A program made the translations under genes and the position numbers. Shown here piece after piece: positions 1 through 11,071 of a DNA stretch of 41,385 bases; positions within the stretch are counted from its first letter, which is position 1, and every line of letters starts with the position of its first letter. The stretch spans positions 1 to 41,385 of the forward strand of contig CALGAN010000045.1 of the NCBI GenBank assembly GCA_937951875.1, read 5' to 3'. The notes under the pieces were generated by a model. That model worked only from the letters and a program-made list of their open reading frames with translations. It ran no database searches and was not told where the DNA came from. Source of the DNA: an uncultured Alkalilimnicola sp. (GTDB taxonomy: Bacteria > Pseudomonadota > Gammaproteobacteria > Nitrococcales > AK92).

Positions 1-266
1 AGAAGGGCGGCAAGTTCATGCCCTCGCTCGTGGCCGAGATCGGTGACGTGCTCGAAACCCACCTGCGCAAGATCGGCGTGCTCCAGGAAAGCGGTGCGGC
101 GCCGAAGCAGCCGTCGTCGCCCGAGCGGCCGGTACCGCCGGACCAAGGCTCGAACGCGTCGTTTCCCGCCGATGCCATGCTCTGCCCGAGCTGCCGCAGC
201 AAAGCCATGATCGCGCTCGACGGGTGCTTGACCTGCCTGAACTGCGCCGACTCGAAATGTGGTTAG
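1..266 (+). CDS. nrdJ: Adenosylcobalamin-dependent ribonucleotide reductase, C-terminal fragment
   Basis: This is the 3' end of a gene that begins before the window; reading is open from base 3 (codons K-G-G-K-F). The visible 88 residues end in two Cys pairs, CPSC then CLTCLNC, followed by a terminal SKCG. Class II (vitamin B12) ribonucleotide reductases typically end this way, and the C-terminal cysteines are thought to re-reduce the active site. The preceding segment (MPSLVAEIGDVLETH) fits the helical linker that usually precedes this tail in NrdJ. The enzyme makes deoxyribonucleotides independently of oxygen. An internal ATG at 18 is not a credible start because the frame is open upstream. 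The assignment rests only on the tail; another enzyme with a similar Cys-rich end is possible but less likely. It converges on hcp. Confidence 0.75.
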   Translation, partial: KGGKFMPSLVAEIGDVLETHLRKIGVLQESGAAPKQPSSPERPVPPDQGSNASFPADAMLCPSCRSKAMIALDGCLTCLNCADSKCG

Positions 267-397
267 GAAGTAGTCGTGACAATCCGAATCGGTGATTATT
301 ATTTTTGTAATAAACTATAAGTCTTTCTTGGTATTTTTTTGGTTCTGCGATCTTGTCTTTGAAGATTGTCAGGGCTTTGCTTGTAAATTACTGAAGT

Positions 398-424
398 CGT
401 GGAGCCCTGCGCAGGGGCTCCACG
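398..424. terminator. Stem-loop between convergent nrdJ and hcp
   Basis: A 10-bp perfect stem (CGTGGAGCCC at 398-407 with GGGCTCCACG at 415-424) closes a 7-nt loop in the AT-rich gap between two convergent genes. It could end transcription from both sides. Neither side has a classic uninterrupted T-run directly after the stem, so the hairpin is certain but its use as an intrinsic terminator is inferred. Confidence 0.5.
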
Positions 425-477
425 AAACGCCGCTGATGCGGAAAAAATGTAGCGTTGCAAGGAGAGCCGCGCCGCGA

Positions 478-966
478 TCAGCGCTTGGTGTTGGTGGCGG
501 TGTCGAAGCCGACCGCGATCGCCGCCAGGGCGTTGCCGTCTTCGTCGTACGGGGTGTACTTCACCTCCAGGTCGACGAAGCTGATGGTGATCACTTCCAG
601 CGGCCGGTAGGTGTCCTGGGCATTGGCGGTGACCTGGTAGCTGCTGATCAGCGCGTTCTTCAGCGTGTATTCCATATACACGTCGGCGCCAGTGCCGGTA
701 CCGGTCTTGGTCAGGTGGATGACCACCGTCTTGCCGGTGCCGCAGCAGGACTCGATGAACAGGTTCGGGGTGGCGCTGTCCATGCGGCGGGTCACCACCA
801 GATCGCTGACTTCGGCATTGGAGGATTCGCGATCGTTCTGGGTGGAGGTGGCCGACGTGATGCGCCGCGTCACGCCCCACTGGATGCTTTCGATGTCCAT
901 CCACTGCTTGTGGTTCTTGTCCGAGGACTCCCCCTTGATGCCTTCATAGTTCATGAAAATGGACAT
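478..966 (-). CDS. hcp: T6SS tube protein Hcp (TssD)
   Basis: Hcp forms the hexameric rings that stack into the inner tube of the T6SS and is itself secreted with bound effectors. The 162-residue product has the normal Hcp length. It starts MSIFMNYEGIKGESSDKNHKQW and carries the family pattern IESIQWGVTRR near residues 27-36, with the core strand LEVITISFVDLEVKYTPYDE toward the C-terminus. The start is supported by AGGAAG about 8 nt upstream. It is the last gene of the leftward arm, 199 bp after clpV, and that AT-rich gap holds a plausible promoter of its own, as expected for a protein needed in large amounts. It has no C-terminal effector extension, so it is a plain structural Hcp. Confidence 0.96.
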   Translation of the reverse strand: MSIFMNYEGIKGESSDKNHKQWMDIESIQWGVTRRITSATSTQNDRESSNAEVSDLVVTRRMDSATPNLFIESCCGTGKTVVIHLTKTGTGTGADVYMEYTLKNALISSYQVTANAQDTYRPLEVITISFVDLEVKYTPYDEDGNALAAIAVGFDTATNTKR

Positions 967-1024
967 GACGGTTCTTCCTGTATTATTGGTTGTTGGTCCT
1001 TTTTTGGGCGAGTCGCCCGCTGGA

Positions 1025-1053
1025 ATTGTATGGAATGATTTTCGCTAAGTAAA
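1025..1053 (-). promoter_or_regulatory. Candidate sigma-70 promoter of hcp
   Basis: On the minus strand a TTTACT hexamer (1048-1053) lies exactly 17 bp from TACAAT (1025-1030), in an AT-rich gap 59 bp upstream of the hcp start. The predicted leader of about 50 nt contains a GGGCG/CGCCC stem (about 1005-1018) and two GGA motifs, one of which is the ribosome binding site. A small inverted repeat (GATTG/CAATC, 1064-1081) lies just upstream of the -35 and could be an operator. Confidence 0.5.
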
Positions 1054-1165
1054 CCTAGATCTCGATTGGTTTTTATCAATCAATAATAAATTTTTGTTTT
1101 GTTTTTTAGCGCGTTTTGCACGTGGTTTTGTCGCGGTGTCAGGCCCGATCGGATTAGGCCAGGCC

Positions 1166-3796
<2,631 letters not shown>

Positions 3797-3830
3797 GGCT
3801 TTGCCTGAGTTGCTGGGTGTCCTTTGAGGG

Positions 3831-4865
3831 TTAGGCGGCGGGCGGGACGCTTCGCAGCGGCAGCGTGGCCGTCCTGCGCCGCAGCGGGCGGCTTTGCAGC
3901 CAGGCGTTCCAGCCCAGCCGCAGGCCGTCGCCGAGCCGGCGACGGCGGTGGGCATCGTCCTCGATGACGAAGCGCAGCTCCACGTTCAGATGGCTCGGGG
4001 TGTAGGCATCGATCAGCCGGCGCAGCTCCTGCGCGCGCGGCGTGTGTGGCAGCAAGCGCTCGTGCTCGGCGTGGGTCAGCGGGCCGATCTCGATGCGGAA
4101 CAGGCTCTGCGCGTCCCAGGCCCGGCGACCGAGCAGCACACCGTTCCCGAGCCGATGGTTGCGGCCGTTGCCGCCGCTGCCGATGCGCAGGCGATCCTGC
4201 TCGGCGAGGTACAGCCACTGGCCGACGAAACACTCGACGCGCACCGGGTGGCCGAGGAAATCGCTCAGCAGTCGCGCCAGCGCGCTGCTCGAGCGGGTGC
4301 CCCGGGAGAAATGGCCGGCGTAGAACAGCTGCGGCTGATACGGCCGCTGGCGGATCTGACCGGCCAGCGCCTGCAGGGCACGGCTGAACGGATCGCTCAG
4401 CGTGGCGGGATCGTGCCGTTCGAACTGCGGCACCAGTCGGTATTTGCCGCAGGCGCGGTAGTACAGGGCGATCAGCCGATGGTTGAACAGGTCCAGAAAA
4501 TCGGCCAGCGCGCGGTCGCGCTGCTTGAGCCGCTCCTGCACCAGGGTGGTGTAGTGCTGTGGCAGCACGCCGCTGGGACCGGTCAGCCCCATGAAGGCGA
4601 CCTCCATCTGGAAGGCGGGAGCGGTGCGCGCGCCTCCCGGCTCGCGTCGCTGGACCCGCTCCAACGCTCTGCCTGGGAAGGCCAGGCTCTGGACGGTGCG
4701 AAAGCGCACTGGTTCGAGCGCCGGCGGCCCATCGCCGCCGACCGGCACGGTTCGCAGATAGCGCTCCAGCAGGCGGACCGCCGCGAAGAAGTCGTCCCGC
4801 GCCCGCGGCCCCGCCAGCGCGCGTTCGGCTAGATCAAGGGTTGTGTCCCGCCGCGTGGTGGCCAT
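3831..4865 (-). CDS. tssG: T6SS baseplate protein TssG
   Basis: TssG is a wedge component of the T6SS baseplate and works with TssE, TssF and TssK. The 344-residue product is of family length. The recognisable blocks are FFAAVRLLERY near the N-terminus, QMEVAFMGLTGPSGVLPQHYT around residues 95-115, and a C-terminal half with FVGQWLYLAEQDRLRIG. The ATG at 4865 starts MATTRRDTTLDLAERAL, the typical beginning, and overlaps the end of tssF by 37 nt, so the two are probably translationally coupled. The open frame upstream of this ATG is an arginine-rich shadow of tssF and was not used. It is also known as ImpH or VasB. Confidence 0.94.
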   Translation of the reverse strand: MATTRRDTTLDLAERALAGPRARDDFFAAVRLLERYLRTVPVGGDGPPALEPVRFRTVQSLAFPGRALERVQRREPGGARTAPAFQMEVAFMGLTGPSGVLPQHYTTLVQERLKQRDRALADFLDLFNHRLIALYYRACGKYRLVPQFERHDPATLSDPFSRALQALAGQIRQRPYQPQLFYAGHFSRGTRSSSALARLLSDFLGHPVRVECFVGQWLYLAEQDRLRIGSGGNGRNHRLGNGVLLGRRAWDAQSLFRIEIGPLTHAEHERLLPHTPRAQELRRLIDAYTPSHLNVELRFVIEDDAHRRRRLGDGLRLGWNAWLQSRPLRRRTATLPLRSVPPAA

Positions 4866-6652
4866 GAGATCACGCTGCCCGGACGCTGCCGGACCCGTAC
4901 GTCGAGTTGAACGAAGGTGTTGACCGTGCAGTGGTGCGCGAAGAACTCGCTGAGCACCGCGCTGAACAGGTACAGGCCGGCACCGCTGTAGTAGAGCTCG
5001 TCCAGTTCCAGCTCCAGGCGCGTGCCCTGGCAGATCGACGCCCGGCCGTCGCGGGCGACGCGGGCGGTGGCCAGGCTGGTCTTGAGATCGACGATGCCCT
5101 CGATGATGGCGCGGGTTTCCGGCTGCTGGCGGAAGTCGTACAAGCCCAGCGTTTCCTTCAGCACCGCCAGGCCGTCGGCGCCGGAGAAATGCTGCAGCGA
5201 CAGCTGGGTGATCAGTTGCCAGCGGGTGGCGTCGCCCAGCCGCGGGCGCACGGTCGGCGTCGGCGCGGTGACGCAGCTCGCCTGCAGGCCGGCGCCGCCT
5301 TGCTCGAAGCGCAGCCGCGGCTCGCCGGGGCCGAACGGCAGCTTGTCGGGCAGGTCGCGATTGGTGCACAGCGCGTCACCGCCGATGATCCAGTCGCTGT
5401 CCGGCGCGGTGATCCGGAAGTCGCGGTCCACCAGCGACAGCCACAGCTCCGAGCCGCGGCTGGCGCGGCCGTCGTACCACTCGCTCGCTTCCCGCCGGGC
5501 ATGCCAGTACAGTGGCGAGTCGCTCTCGCCCTGAGCGGCGCGATGCGAGCCATAGAACGGCTGTAGCTCGATGCGCCGGCCCGCCGAGTCGCGGGCGTGG
5601 ACCCGTAGCAGGGTATGGATCTCGGCGTAGCGGGTCTGGGTGGCGTCGACGCGCAGCTTGGTTTCGTAGCCCAGGTCGGCGGCGGCGATGTACTCCAGCC
5701 GCTGCTCGAACAGATTGATGACGGGCGTGCAGCCGAGCAGCAAGGTGTCGCCGGAGATGCCTTGCACCAGCTCCGGGTGGCTGCGGTTGAAGTAGATGTA
5801 GATCTCGGCCTGCTCACCGGCGCCATGCCAGACGTCGGTCAGCCCCTCCAGGCGCACGAACAGGAACTTCTCCGGGAACGCGAAGTATTCGGTGAGCAGG
5901 CGGTGCGCCGACGAGGTGCGGCCGTCGCCCGGCAGCGCCGCCTCCGACTCGTCCATGCCGCACGGGCGCAGCCGCTGGGGCGGCAGAAACACGGTCGGCC
6001 GCTCGTGCGCGGGATCGGCGATGGCGATGGCGGTGGCGTGCTGCAGCAGAAATTCATACAGCCGGAAGCTGAGCTGGGGCTGGCCGTTGAGGAAGAACCG
6101 CAGCTGCGCTGGCGCCAGCTCCGCCAGGCGGATGCCCGGTTCGCAGCGCAGGCGGATTCGCAGCACCGCCTGGTTGACGCCGTGCTGCCGGGGCACCTCC
6201 GGCGCCTTGAACGGCAGGGCCGAGAACTCGGACGAGGCCACCGTGAGCGGATAGACCTCGGTGTCGTAGCAGGTGCGGTAGTAGCAGGTGCCCAGCGGGT
6301 TGGACTGGGTCAGCAGCAGGGTGCCGCGCGGCACGCTGCGCGGCTCCGGCCGCTCCGGGATGGTCTGGATGCGGACGATGCTCAGCGAGGGGATGGGGGC
6401 GTGGTAATCCGGGTAAAGCACGCCCATCAGCGCTTCAGTTAGCTCCGGAAAGCCGTCGTCGAGCTTGTGGCGGATGCGGGCGGTGAGGAAGGCGACGGCC
6501 TCGATCAGCCGCGCCACGTGCGGGTCTTCCACCATGTCCTTGTCCAGGCGCAGCCGCCCGGCGATCTTGGGATGGCGTTCGGCGAACTCGGCGCCGAGCT
6601 TGCGCAGGTAGGCTAGCTCGCGGTTGTAGTAGGACAGCAGCACGTCATCCAT
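4829..6652 (-). CDS. tssF: T6SS baseplate protein TssF
   Basis: TssF is the large baseplate wedge subunit (ImpG/VasA) and forms the TssF2-TssG triangle. At 607 residues it has the normal length. The N-terminus MDDVLLSYYNRELAYLRKLG and the following FAERHPKIAGRL are family hallmarks, as are the HVARLIEAVAFLTARIRHKL and FPELTEALMGVLYPDYHAPIP blocks within the first 90 residues. It starts 8 nt inside the end of tssE (ATGGATGA) and overlaps tssG at its 3' end. This tight E-F-G overlap fits baseplate proteins made in fixed ratios. Nothing is truncated or missing. Confidence 0.96.
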   Translation of the reverse strand: MDDVLLSYYNRELAYLRKLGAEFAERHPKIAGRLRLDKDMVEDPHVARLIEAVAFLTARIRHKLDDGFPELTEALMGVLYPDYHAPIPSLSIVRIQTIPERPEPRSVPRGTLLLTQSNPLGTCYYRTCYDTEVYPLTVASSEFSALPFKAPEVPRQHGVNQAVLRIRLRCEPGIRLAELAPAQLRFFLNGQPQLSFRLYEFLLQHATAIAIADPAHERPTVFLPPQRLRPCGMDESEAALPGDGRTSSAHRLLTEYFAFPEKFLFVRLEGLTDVWHGAGEQAEIYIYFNRSHPELVQGISGDTLLLGCTPVINLFEQRLEYIAAADLGYETKLRVDATQTRYAEIHTLLRVHARDSAGRRIELQPFYGSHRAAQGESDSPLYWHARREASEWYDGRASRGSELWLSLVDRDFRITAPDSDWIIGGDALCTNRDLPDKLPFGPGEPRLRFEQGGAGLQASCVTAPTPTVRPRLGDATRWQLITQLSLQHFSGADGLAVLKETLGLYDFRQQPETRAIIEGIVDLKTSLATARVARDGRASICQGTRLELELDELYYSGAGLYLFSAVLSEFFAHHCTVNTFVQLDVRVRQRPGSVISWPPRGGTQPLI

Positions 6653-7175
6653 GGCGCAGCTCCCGCAGCTTGACCTCCCGGTCGTGGGCGCGGACGCGGG
6701 AGTCGAACAGGAGCGGCACCGGCGCCGGCTCGATCATCAGCAGCGCCGAGATCTTGAGATGCAGGCTGCGCTGGTATTCCTCCGCGGCCGGCGCCAGCGT
6801 CACCTGCACCCGCCGCAGCCGTGTCTCAAACCGCTCGATGGTGGCCTGGACGGTACGGCGGAAATGCTCCCGGTGCTCGGCCGAGCCCAGCAGCACCGTG
6901 CTGAAGTCCGGCAGGCCGTAATTCACCACCGAGCGCGCTAGCTCCGGGTAGGCGTCGAGCGGGACCCGGCGGTAGAGCCGGGTGTTGAGCAGATTCTCCA
7001 GGTCGCGACGCACCGCGGCCTTGACCTGCTCCAGCCGCACGGCGGGGAGCGGGACGATCTCCAACGCCTGGCCGGGATCTTCGTCGATCAGCCGATCCAG
7101 CAGGGAAGGAACGATCGACGGATGCTGCTTGCTGACCACCATCGCTTTGTCCGTTCCGATAGCGAATGCCGTCAT
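6645..7175 (-). CDS. tssE: T6SS baseplate protein TssE (gp25-like)
   Basis: TssE resembles phage T4 gp25, the baseplate protein that starts sheath polymerisation. The 176-residue product contains PSLLDRLIDEDPG near residues 22-34, a hallmark of TssE N-termini. The gp25 core is DLENLLNTR followed by YPELARSVVNYGLPDF, with the conserved Glu and Arg of the gp25 motif present. The ATG at 7175 overlaps the tagJ stop codon by ATGA, which decides the start; the open frame upstream is a shadow of tagJ. It overlaps tssF by 8 nt downstream. Confidence 0.94.
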   Translation of the reverse strand: MTAFAIGTDKAMVVSKQHPSIVPSLLDRLIDEDPGQALEIVPLPAVRLEQVKAAVRRDLENLLNTRLYRRVPLDAYPELARSVVNYGLPDFSTVLLGSAEHREHFRRTVQATIERFETRLRRVQVTLAPAAEEYQRSLHLKISALLMIEPAPVPLLFDSRVRAHDREVKLRELRHG

Positions 7176-7957
7176 GCCGTGAATTCGATGCTGTCGAGTT
7201 CGGTCAGCGGGCGGGCGTCGTCGCCGATCAGCCAGGTGCGCAAGCCGGTGCCGCGGACCAGGCCGCCGTCGTCCAGCCAATCGGTGCGCCGGCCGAGCAA
7301 GGCGGCCGGATCGTCGGTGACCGTGGGATAGATGGCCGGAATGAACACCTCGCTGTCGCTGCCGTTACGCAGGACCAGGCGGGCCTTGCGCCAGAGCAGG
7401 TCGAGCGGCCGCCGCGGCGGTTCCAGCCGCAGCGACGCCACCTGCTCCAGATCCACCCAGAAGTACTTGCCGTTGCTGGCCAGCACTTCCAGGATGCCGG
7501 CACAGAGGTCGTCGAGATCGCGCACGTCCTCGACCTGCTGGCCATCGACCACGGCGGGGCAAGGGCGGCGGGCGGCTTCCAGCGCCTGCGCCGCGGCGGC
7601 GGCCTCGGCCAGGCGTCCCTCGCGTATCGCCAGGTTGATCGTCAGCAGCGTCTTGATGCGATCGGTCGGGGTATCCACCACCTCGGGCGCGCGACCGGCG
7701 GAAAACACCTCGCGGCGGGCCTGGGCGGCGCGGAGCAGCTGGCGCCAGGTGGCGACGGTCAGCAGCGTGTCCGGATCGAGCGCCAGCATGGCTTCGAGCT
7801 GACGGTCGGCGCGCTCGAAGTCGCCGAGCGCGCACAGCAGCTCGGTGAGGAAGGCGCGCTTGCCGACGTGCCCGGGTGCGGCCCGCAGCTCTTCGCTGAG
7901 CGCGCTTACCGCCGCCCCCAGGTCGCCGTTGCGATAGTGGTCCTGTGCGGAGCTCAT
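7172..7957 (-). CDS. tagJ: T6SS accessory protein TagJ (ImpE/SciE family)
   Basis: TagJ/ImpE proteins are found in only a subset of T6SS clusters. In Pseudomonas aeruginosa HSI-I the protein binds the sheath component TssB and can contact ClpV, modulating sheath turnover. The 261-residue product begins with a short TPR-like helical part (AQDHYRNGDLGAAVSALSEE), followed by the ImpE core with YFWVDLEQVASLRLEPPRRP and RRTDWLDDGGLVRGTGLR. The ATG at 7957 has a strong GGGAGGG site about 10 nt upstream. It lies 35 nt after the second tssC-like gene and overlaps tssE by 4 nt. Its presence next to a kinase/FHA/phosphatase set resembles HSI-I-like and imp-like clusters. Confidence 0.92.
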   Translation of the reverse strand: MSSAQDHYRNGDLGAAVSALSEELRAAPGHVGKRAFLTELLCALGDFERADRQLEAMLALDPDTLLTVATWRQLLRAAQARREVFSAGRAPEVVDTPTDRIKTLLTINLAIREGRLAEAAAAAQALEAARRPCPAVVDGQQVEDVRDLDDLCAGILEVLASNGKYFWVDLEQVASLRLEPPRRPLDLLWRKARLVLRNGSDSEVFIPAIYPTVTDDPAALLGRRTDWLDDGGLVRGTGLRTWLIGDDARPLTELDSIEFTA

Positions 7958-7992
7958 GCCTGTTCGATCCCTCCCAGTGACAACGTGGCTGG

Positions 7993-9450
7993 CTAGCCGC
8001 CGACGCCGACCGTGCCGACCGCCAGCTCGGTGACGAGCCGGATGCTGGAGGTGAGCTGGTCGAGCTGGAAGTGCGGCTGCAGATGGATGGTGCAGGTGAA
8101 GTAGCCCGGCCGCCGCGGCTGTTCCTCCAGCTCGACGCTGCTGGCGGCGAGCGGATAGCGCGCCTTGAGCTCGGCCGAGGCGCCGTCGCTGGCGGTGGTG
8201 TAGTGGTTGAGCCAGTTCTGCAGAATGCGCTGGCAGTCGCCGGCGTTGGTGAAGCTGCCGATCTTGTCCCGGCCGATGAGCTTGATGTAGTGGCCGAAGC
8301 GCGACACGCACAGCATGTACTGCGTCATCGCCGACAACCGGGCGTTGGCGTTGGCGATTTCCGACTCGTACCCCAGTGGTTCGTGCAGCGAGGCGTTGCT
8401 GTAGAACACCGAATGCTCGACGCCGTGATAGCTGCACAACGGGATGAAGCCCAGCTCGCTCAGCTCCCGTTCGGTGTGATCGCTAATCTGCACCTCGGTG
8501 GCGCAGCGTGGCGCGACCCGGCGCCGATCGTCGGCGAAGCGGGGATAGACCAGGTGGCGGACCACGCCGCCCTCGCCGAACTCGTGGACGCCGCCGCGAA
8601 TGTCGGCGAACCAGCCGGTGTTGGCGAAGGCGCGGATCAGCACGCTGCCGAACGCGTAGTTGGCGCCACCCCACAGGTAATGAGCGGGCGACTGGTCGAT
8701 GCGTTCCTCGTAGACGAAGCGCTGGCGGCGGCTGCCGTCGTCGCGGTAGGGCTCGCGCATGAGGATGCGCGGCATGGTCAGCCCCAGGAAGCGGGCGTGC
8801 TCGTCGCGGCGCAATTGCCGCCAGCGCGCGTACTCGCGCTGCTGGAATATCGCGTGCGGATCACTCAGACGCGCTAGCTCGGCGAAGCTGTCCAAGCCGA
8901 ACAGCTCGCTGCTGGCGTTGACGATGACCGGGCAGAGCGCCGCGGCGCCGATCCTCGCCAGTTCGGTCAGCGCGTCGATATCGCCGGCGGGCTGGTTCGG
9001 CCGCGGCCGGTGCGACACCTCGTAGTCGCACAGCAGCACGCCGAGCGGCTCGCCGCCAGGCATGTCGAACTCGTCGCTGTAGATCCGCTGGAACAGATGA
9101 CTCTGGTCGAATTCGAGGGCGCGGGTCAGATCCTTGACCAGCTCCGCCCAGCTCACGTTGAGCACCTTGATCTTGACGTTGAGGTCTTCGTCGTATTCCG
9201 CCTCGACCTCGGTCAGGTAGCGCAGGCCGCGCCAGGAGGCTTCCAGGCGCTGGAAGCGTGGGTGGTGGAGGATCTCGTCCAGCTGCCGGCTCAGCATGCG
9301 GTCGATGGCGACGATCAGCCGCTCCACGGCCGCGCGCGCGCATGCGCGCCGATCGGCGTCCGTGGTGACGGATGGTTCGCTCGAAGCCAGCGGGAACGAG
9401 GCCGACAGCGGCTCCGCCGCGAGCGCGACTTGATCCAGACAGCTCTCCAT
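7993..9450 (-). CDS. Second TssC-like sheath protein (ImpD type)
   Basis: This is a paralogue of the large sheath subunit TssC/VipB that lies next to the canonical gene. The 485-residue product keeps the family landmarks: LSRQLDEILHHPRFQRLEAS, FDQSHLFQRIYSDEFDMPGG, CDYEVSH, RDKIGSF and a GG end. It diverges in between, with for example CDYEVSHRPRP where the canonical copy has GDYEFSNHPDD. Only one tssB exists here, so both TssC proteins must share it. The same arrangement occurs in the Rhizobium imp locus (impC-impD) and Agrobacterium (TssC41/TssC40). The role of the second copy is not settled; it may be a sheath variant or a distal-end component. Its start has only a weak ribosome binding site. 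It follows a 145-bp gap with a strong stem-loop. Confidence 0.9.
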   Translation of the reverse strand: MESCLDQVALAAEPLSASFPLASSEPSVTTDADRRACARAAVERLIVAIDRMLSRQLDEILHHPRFQRLEASWRGLRYLTEVEAEYDEDLNVKIKVLNVSWAELVKDLTRALEFDQSHLFQRIYSDEFDMPGGEPLGVLLCDYEVSHRPRPNQPAGDIDALTELARIGAAALCPVIVNASSELFGLDSFAELARLSDPHAIFQQREYARWRQLRRDEHARFLGLTMPRILMREPYRDDGSRRQRFVYEERIDQSPAHYLWGGANYAFGSVLIRAFANTGWFADIRGGVHEFGEGGVVRHLVYPRFADDRRRVAPRCATEVQISDHTERELSELGFIPLCSYHGVEHSVFYSNASLHEPLGYESEIANANARLSAMTQYMLCVSRFGHYIKLIGRDKIGSFTNAGDCQRILQNWLNHYTTASDGASAELKARYPLAASSVELEEQPRRPGYFTCTIHLQPHFQLDQLTSSIRLVTELAVGTVGVGG

Positions 9451-9539
9451 GCTCTTGCAGCGCGTCCTGTGCCGATCGCCGCGGCCGGTGCGGGCCGGAC
9501 GCGGCGACGATGCGTGTGACGGTGATTGCCCGCCCGCGC

Positions 9540-9586
9540 CCGCCGGGGCGCATCGGGCAGGGGGACGGCCCGGTGCGCCCCGGCGG
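9540..9586 (-). other. Strong intercistronic stem-loop between the two tssC genes
   Basis: Two 13-nt arms (CCGCCGGGGCGCA at 9540-9552 and TGCGCCCCGGCGG at 9574-9586) pair perfectly around a 21-nt loop. The loop has a further inner CGGGC/GCCCG pairing. The structure begins 9 nt after the tssC stop on the transcribed strand. No T-run follows, so it is unlikely to be a full terminator. A barrier to exonucleases that stabilises tssB-tssC mRNA, or partial attenuation of downstream genes, is more likely. Confidence 0.65.
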
Positions 9587-9595
9587 TCTTCCGCA

Positions 9596-11071
9596 TTAAC
9601 CGCCGAGCTGCGGGATGCGGGCGACCATGCGCAGCGACGTGGTGAGCTCCTCCATCTGCAGCCAAGGCCGCAGCCACGCGACGGCGTTGTAGGCGCCGGG
9701 CTTGCCCGGCACCGGCGTGACCTGCACCTTGGCCTCGCGCAGCGGGTACTTGGCGCGCATCTCCTGACCGCTTTCCTCGCTGGCGTTGACGTAGCCGTTG
9801 ATCCAGCGGTTGAGCCAGTTTTCCATGTCTTCGGCTTCCATGAAGCTGCCGATCTTGTCGCGCGCCATCACCTTGAGGTAGTGGGCGATGCGCGAGGTGG
9901 CCATGACGTACGGCAGGCGCGCAGAGATGGCGGCGTTGGCGGTGGCGTCGGGCCGGTCGAAGCGCTGCGGCCGCTGCGCGGTCTGACCGCCGAAGAACAC
10001 CGCATAGTCGGTGTTCTTGTAGTGCGACAGCGGCATGAAGCCGAGGCTGCTCAGTTCCGCCTCGCGGCGATCGGTGATGGCGATCTCGGTGGGGCACTGC
10101 ATGTCGGTGTCGCCGTCGTCGGTGGTGGTGACGTGTACCGGCAGGCCGTCGACCCGGCCGCCGCCCTCGGCGCCGCGGATGGCGGTGCACCAACCGTACT
10201 GGGCGAAGGCGTTGGTGAGACGGGTGCCGAGCACGTAGGCGGCGTTCATCCACGTGTAATCGCGGTTCTCCGGCTGCTGGCCCGGCGCCAGCTCCTCGAA
10301 GCCGAATTCCTCGATCGGCTTGGTGCTGGCGCCGTAGGGCAGGCGCGATAGCACGCGCGGCAGGGTTAGGCAGACGAAGCGCGAGTCCTCCGAATCGCGG
10401 AACGCCCGCCACTTCACGTACTCGGCCGAGTCGAAGATCTTGGACAGGTCGCGCGGCTTGGACAGCTCGGTCCAGCTGGTGAAGCCGAACAGGCCCGGAT
10501 CGGCGGAGGTGAGGAACGGGCAGAACGCGGCCGCGGCGACATTCGACATGTTGCCGAGGAACTCGATGTCGTCCGGATGGTTGCTGAACTCGTAGTCGCC
10601 GATGATCGCGCCGAACGGTTCGCCGCCGGGCGAGCCGAACTCGCTTTCGTAGATCTTCTTGAAGGTCTGGCTCTGGTCGAATTCCACCGCCTTGGCCAGA
10701 TCCTTGGCGAGCTCCTTCTTGCTGGCATTGAACAGCTTGAGCTTGAGCGAGGAGCTGGTCTCGGTATTCGTGACCAGGTAATGCACCCCGCGCCAGCTGC
10801 CCTCCAGCTTCTGGAATTTCTCGTGGTGCATGATCTCCCGCAGCTGGCGGCTGATGGCCGCGTCGATGGCCTCGATCGCCTTGCGGAAGGTCATGGTCAG
10901 GTTCTTTTGCCAGGTCACCGTGCCCCTGAGCGCTTCCTCGGTGAGCGTGCGCAGCAGGAGCTCGGCCTCCTCGGCCTCGGTCTGCTTGGTGGCGCGAATC
11001 GCCTGCTCGAGCAGGCTGAGCGGCGCCGCCTCGGCGGTCGCCGGGCTTTGAGCTTCCAGTGCCTCAGTCAT
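9596..11071 (-). CDS. tssC: T6SS sheath large subunit TssC (VipB)
   Basis: TssC pairs with TssB to form the contractile sheath in the cytoplasm. The product is 491 residues from the chosen start. Hallmarks are ISRQLREIMHHEKFQKLEGS followed by WRGVHYLV, FDQSQTFKKIYESEFGSPGG, GDYEFSNHP, MARDKIGSFM and the C-terminal LRMVARIPQLGG. Two ATGs lie close together, at 11077 and 11071. The second is preferred because AAGGAG lies 8 nt before it and only 2 nt before the first. The chosen ATG overlaps the tssB stop by 8 nt (ATGACTGA), so TssB and TssC synthesis should be coupled, as expected for a 1:1 complex. The closely related second copy is downstream. Confidence 0.96.
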   Translation of the reverse strand: MTEALEAQSPATAEAAPLSLLEQAIRATKQTEAEEAELLLRTLTEEALRGTVTWQKNLTMTFRKAIEAIDAAISRQLREIMHHEKFQKLEGSWRGVHYLVTNTETSSSLKLKLFNASKKELAKDLAKAVEFDQSQTFKKIYESEFGSPGGEPFGAIIGDYEFSNHPDDIEFLGNMSNVAAAAFCPFLTSADPGLFGFTSWTELSKPRDLSKIFDSAEYVKWRAFRDSEDSRFVCLTLPRVLSRLPYGASTKPIEEFGFEELAPGQQPENRDYTWMNAAYVLGTRLTNAFAQYGWCTAIRGAEGGGRVDGLPVHVTTTDDGDTDMQCPTEIAITDRREAELSSLGFMPLSHYKNTDYAVFFGGQTAQRPQRFDRPDATANAAISARLPYVMATSRIAHYLKVMARDKIGSFMEAEDMENWLNRWINGYVNASEESGQEMRAKYPLREAKVQVTPVPGKPGAYNAVAWLRPWLQMEELTTSLRMVARIPQLGG

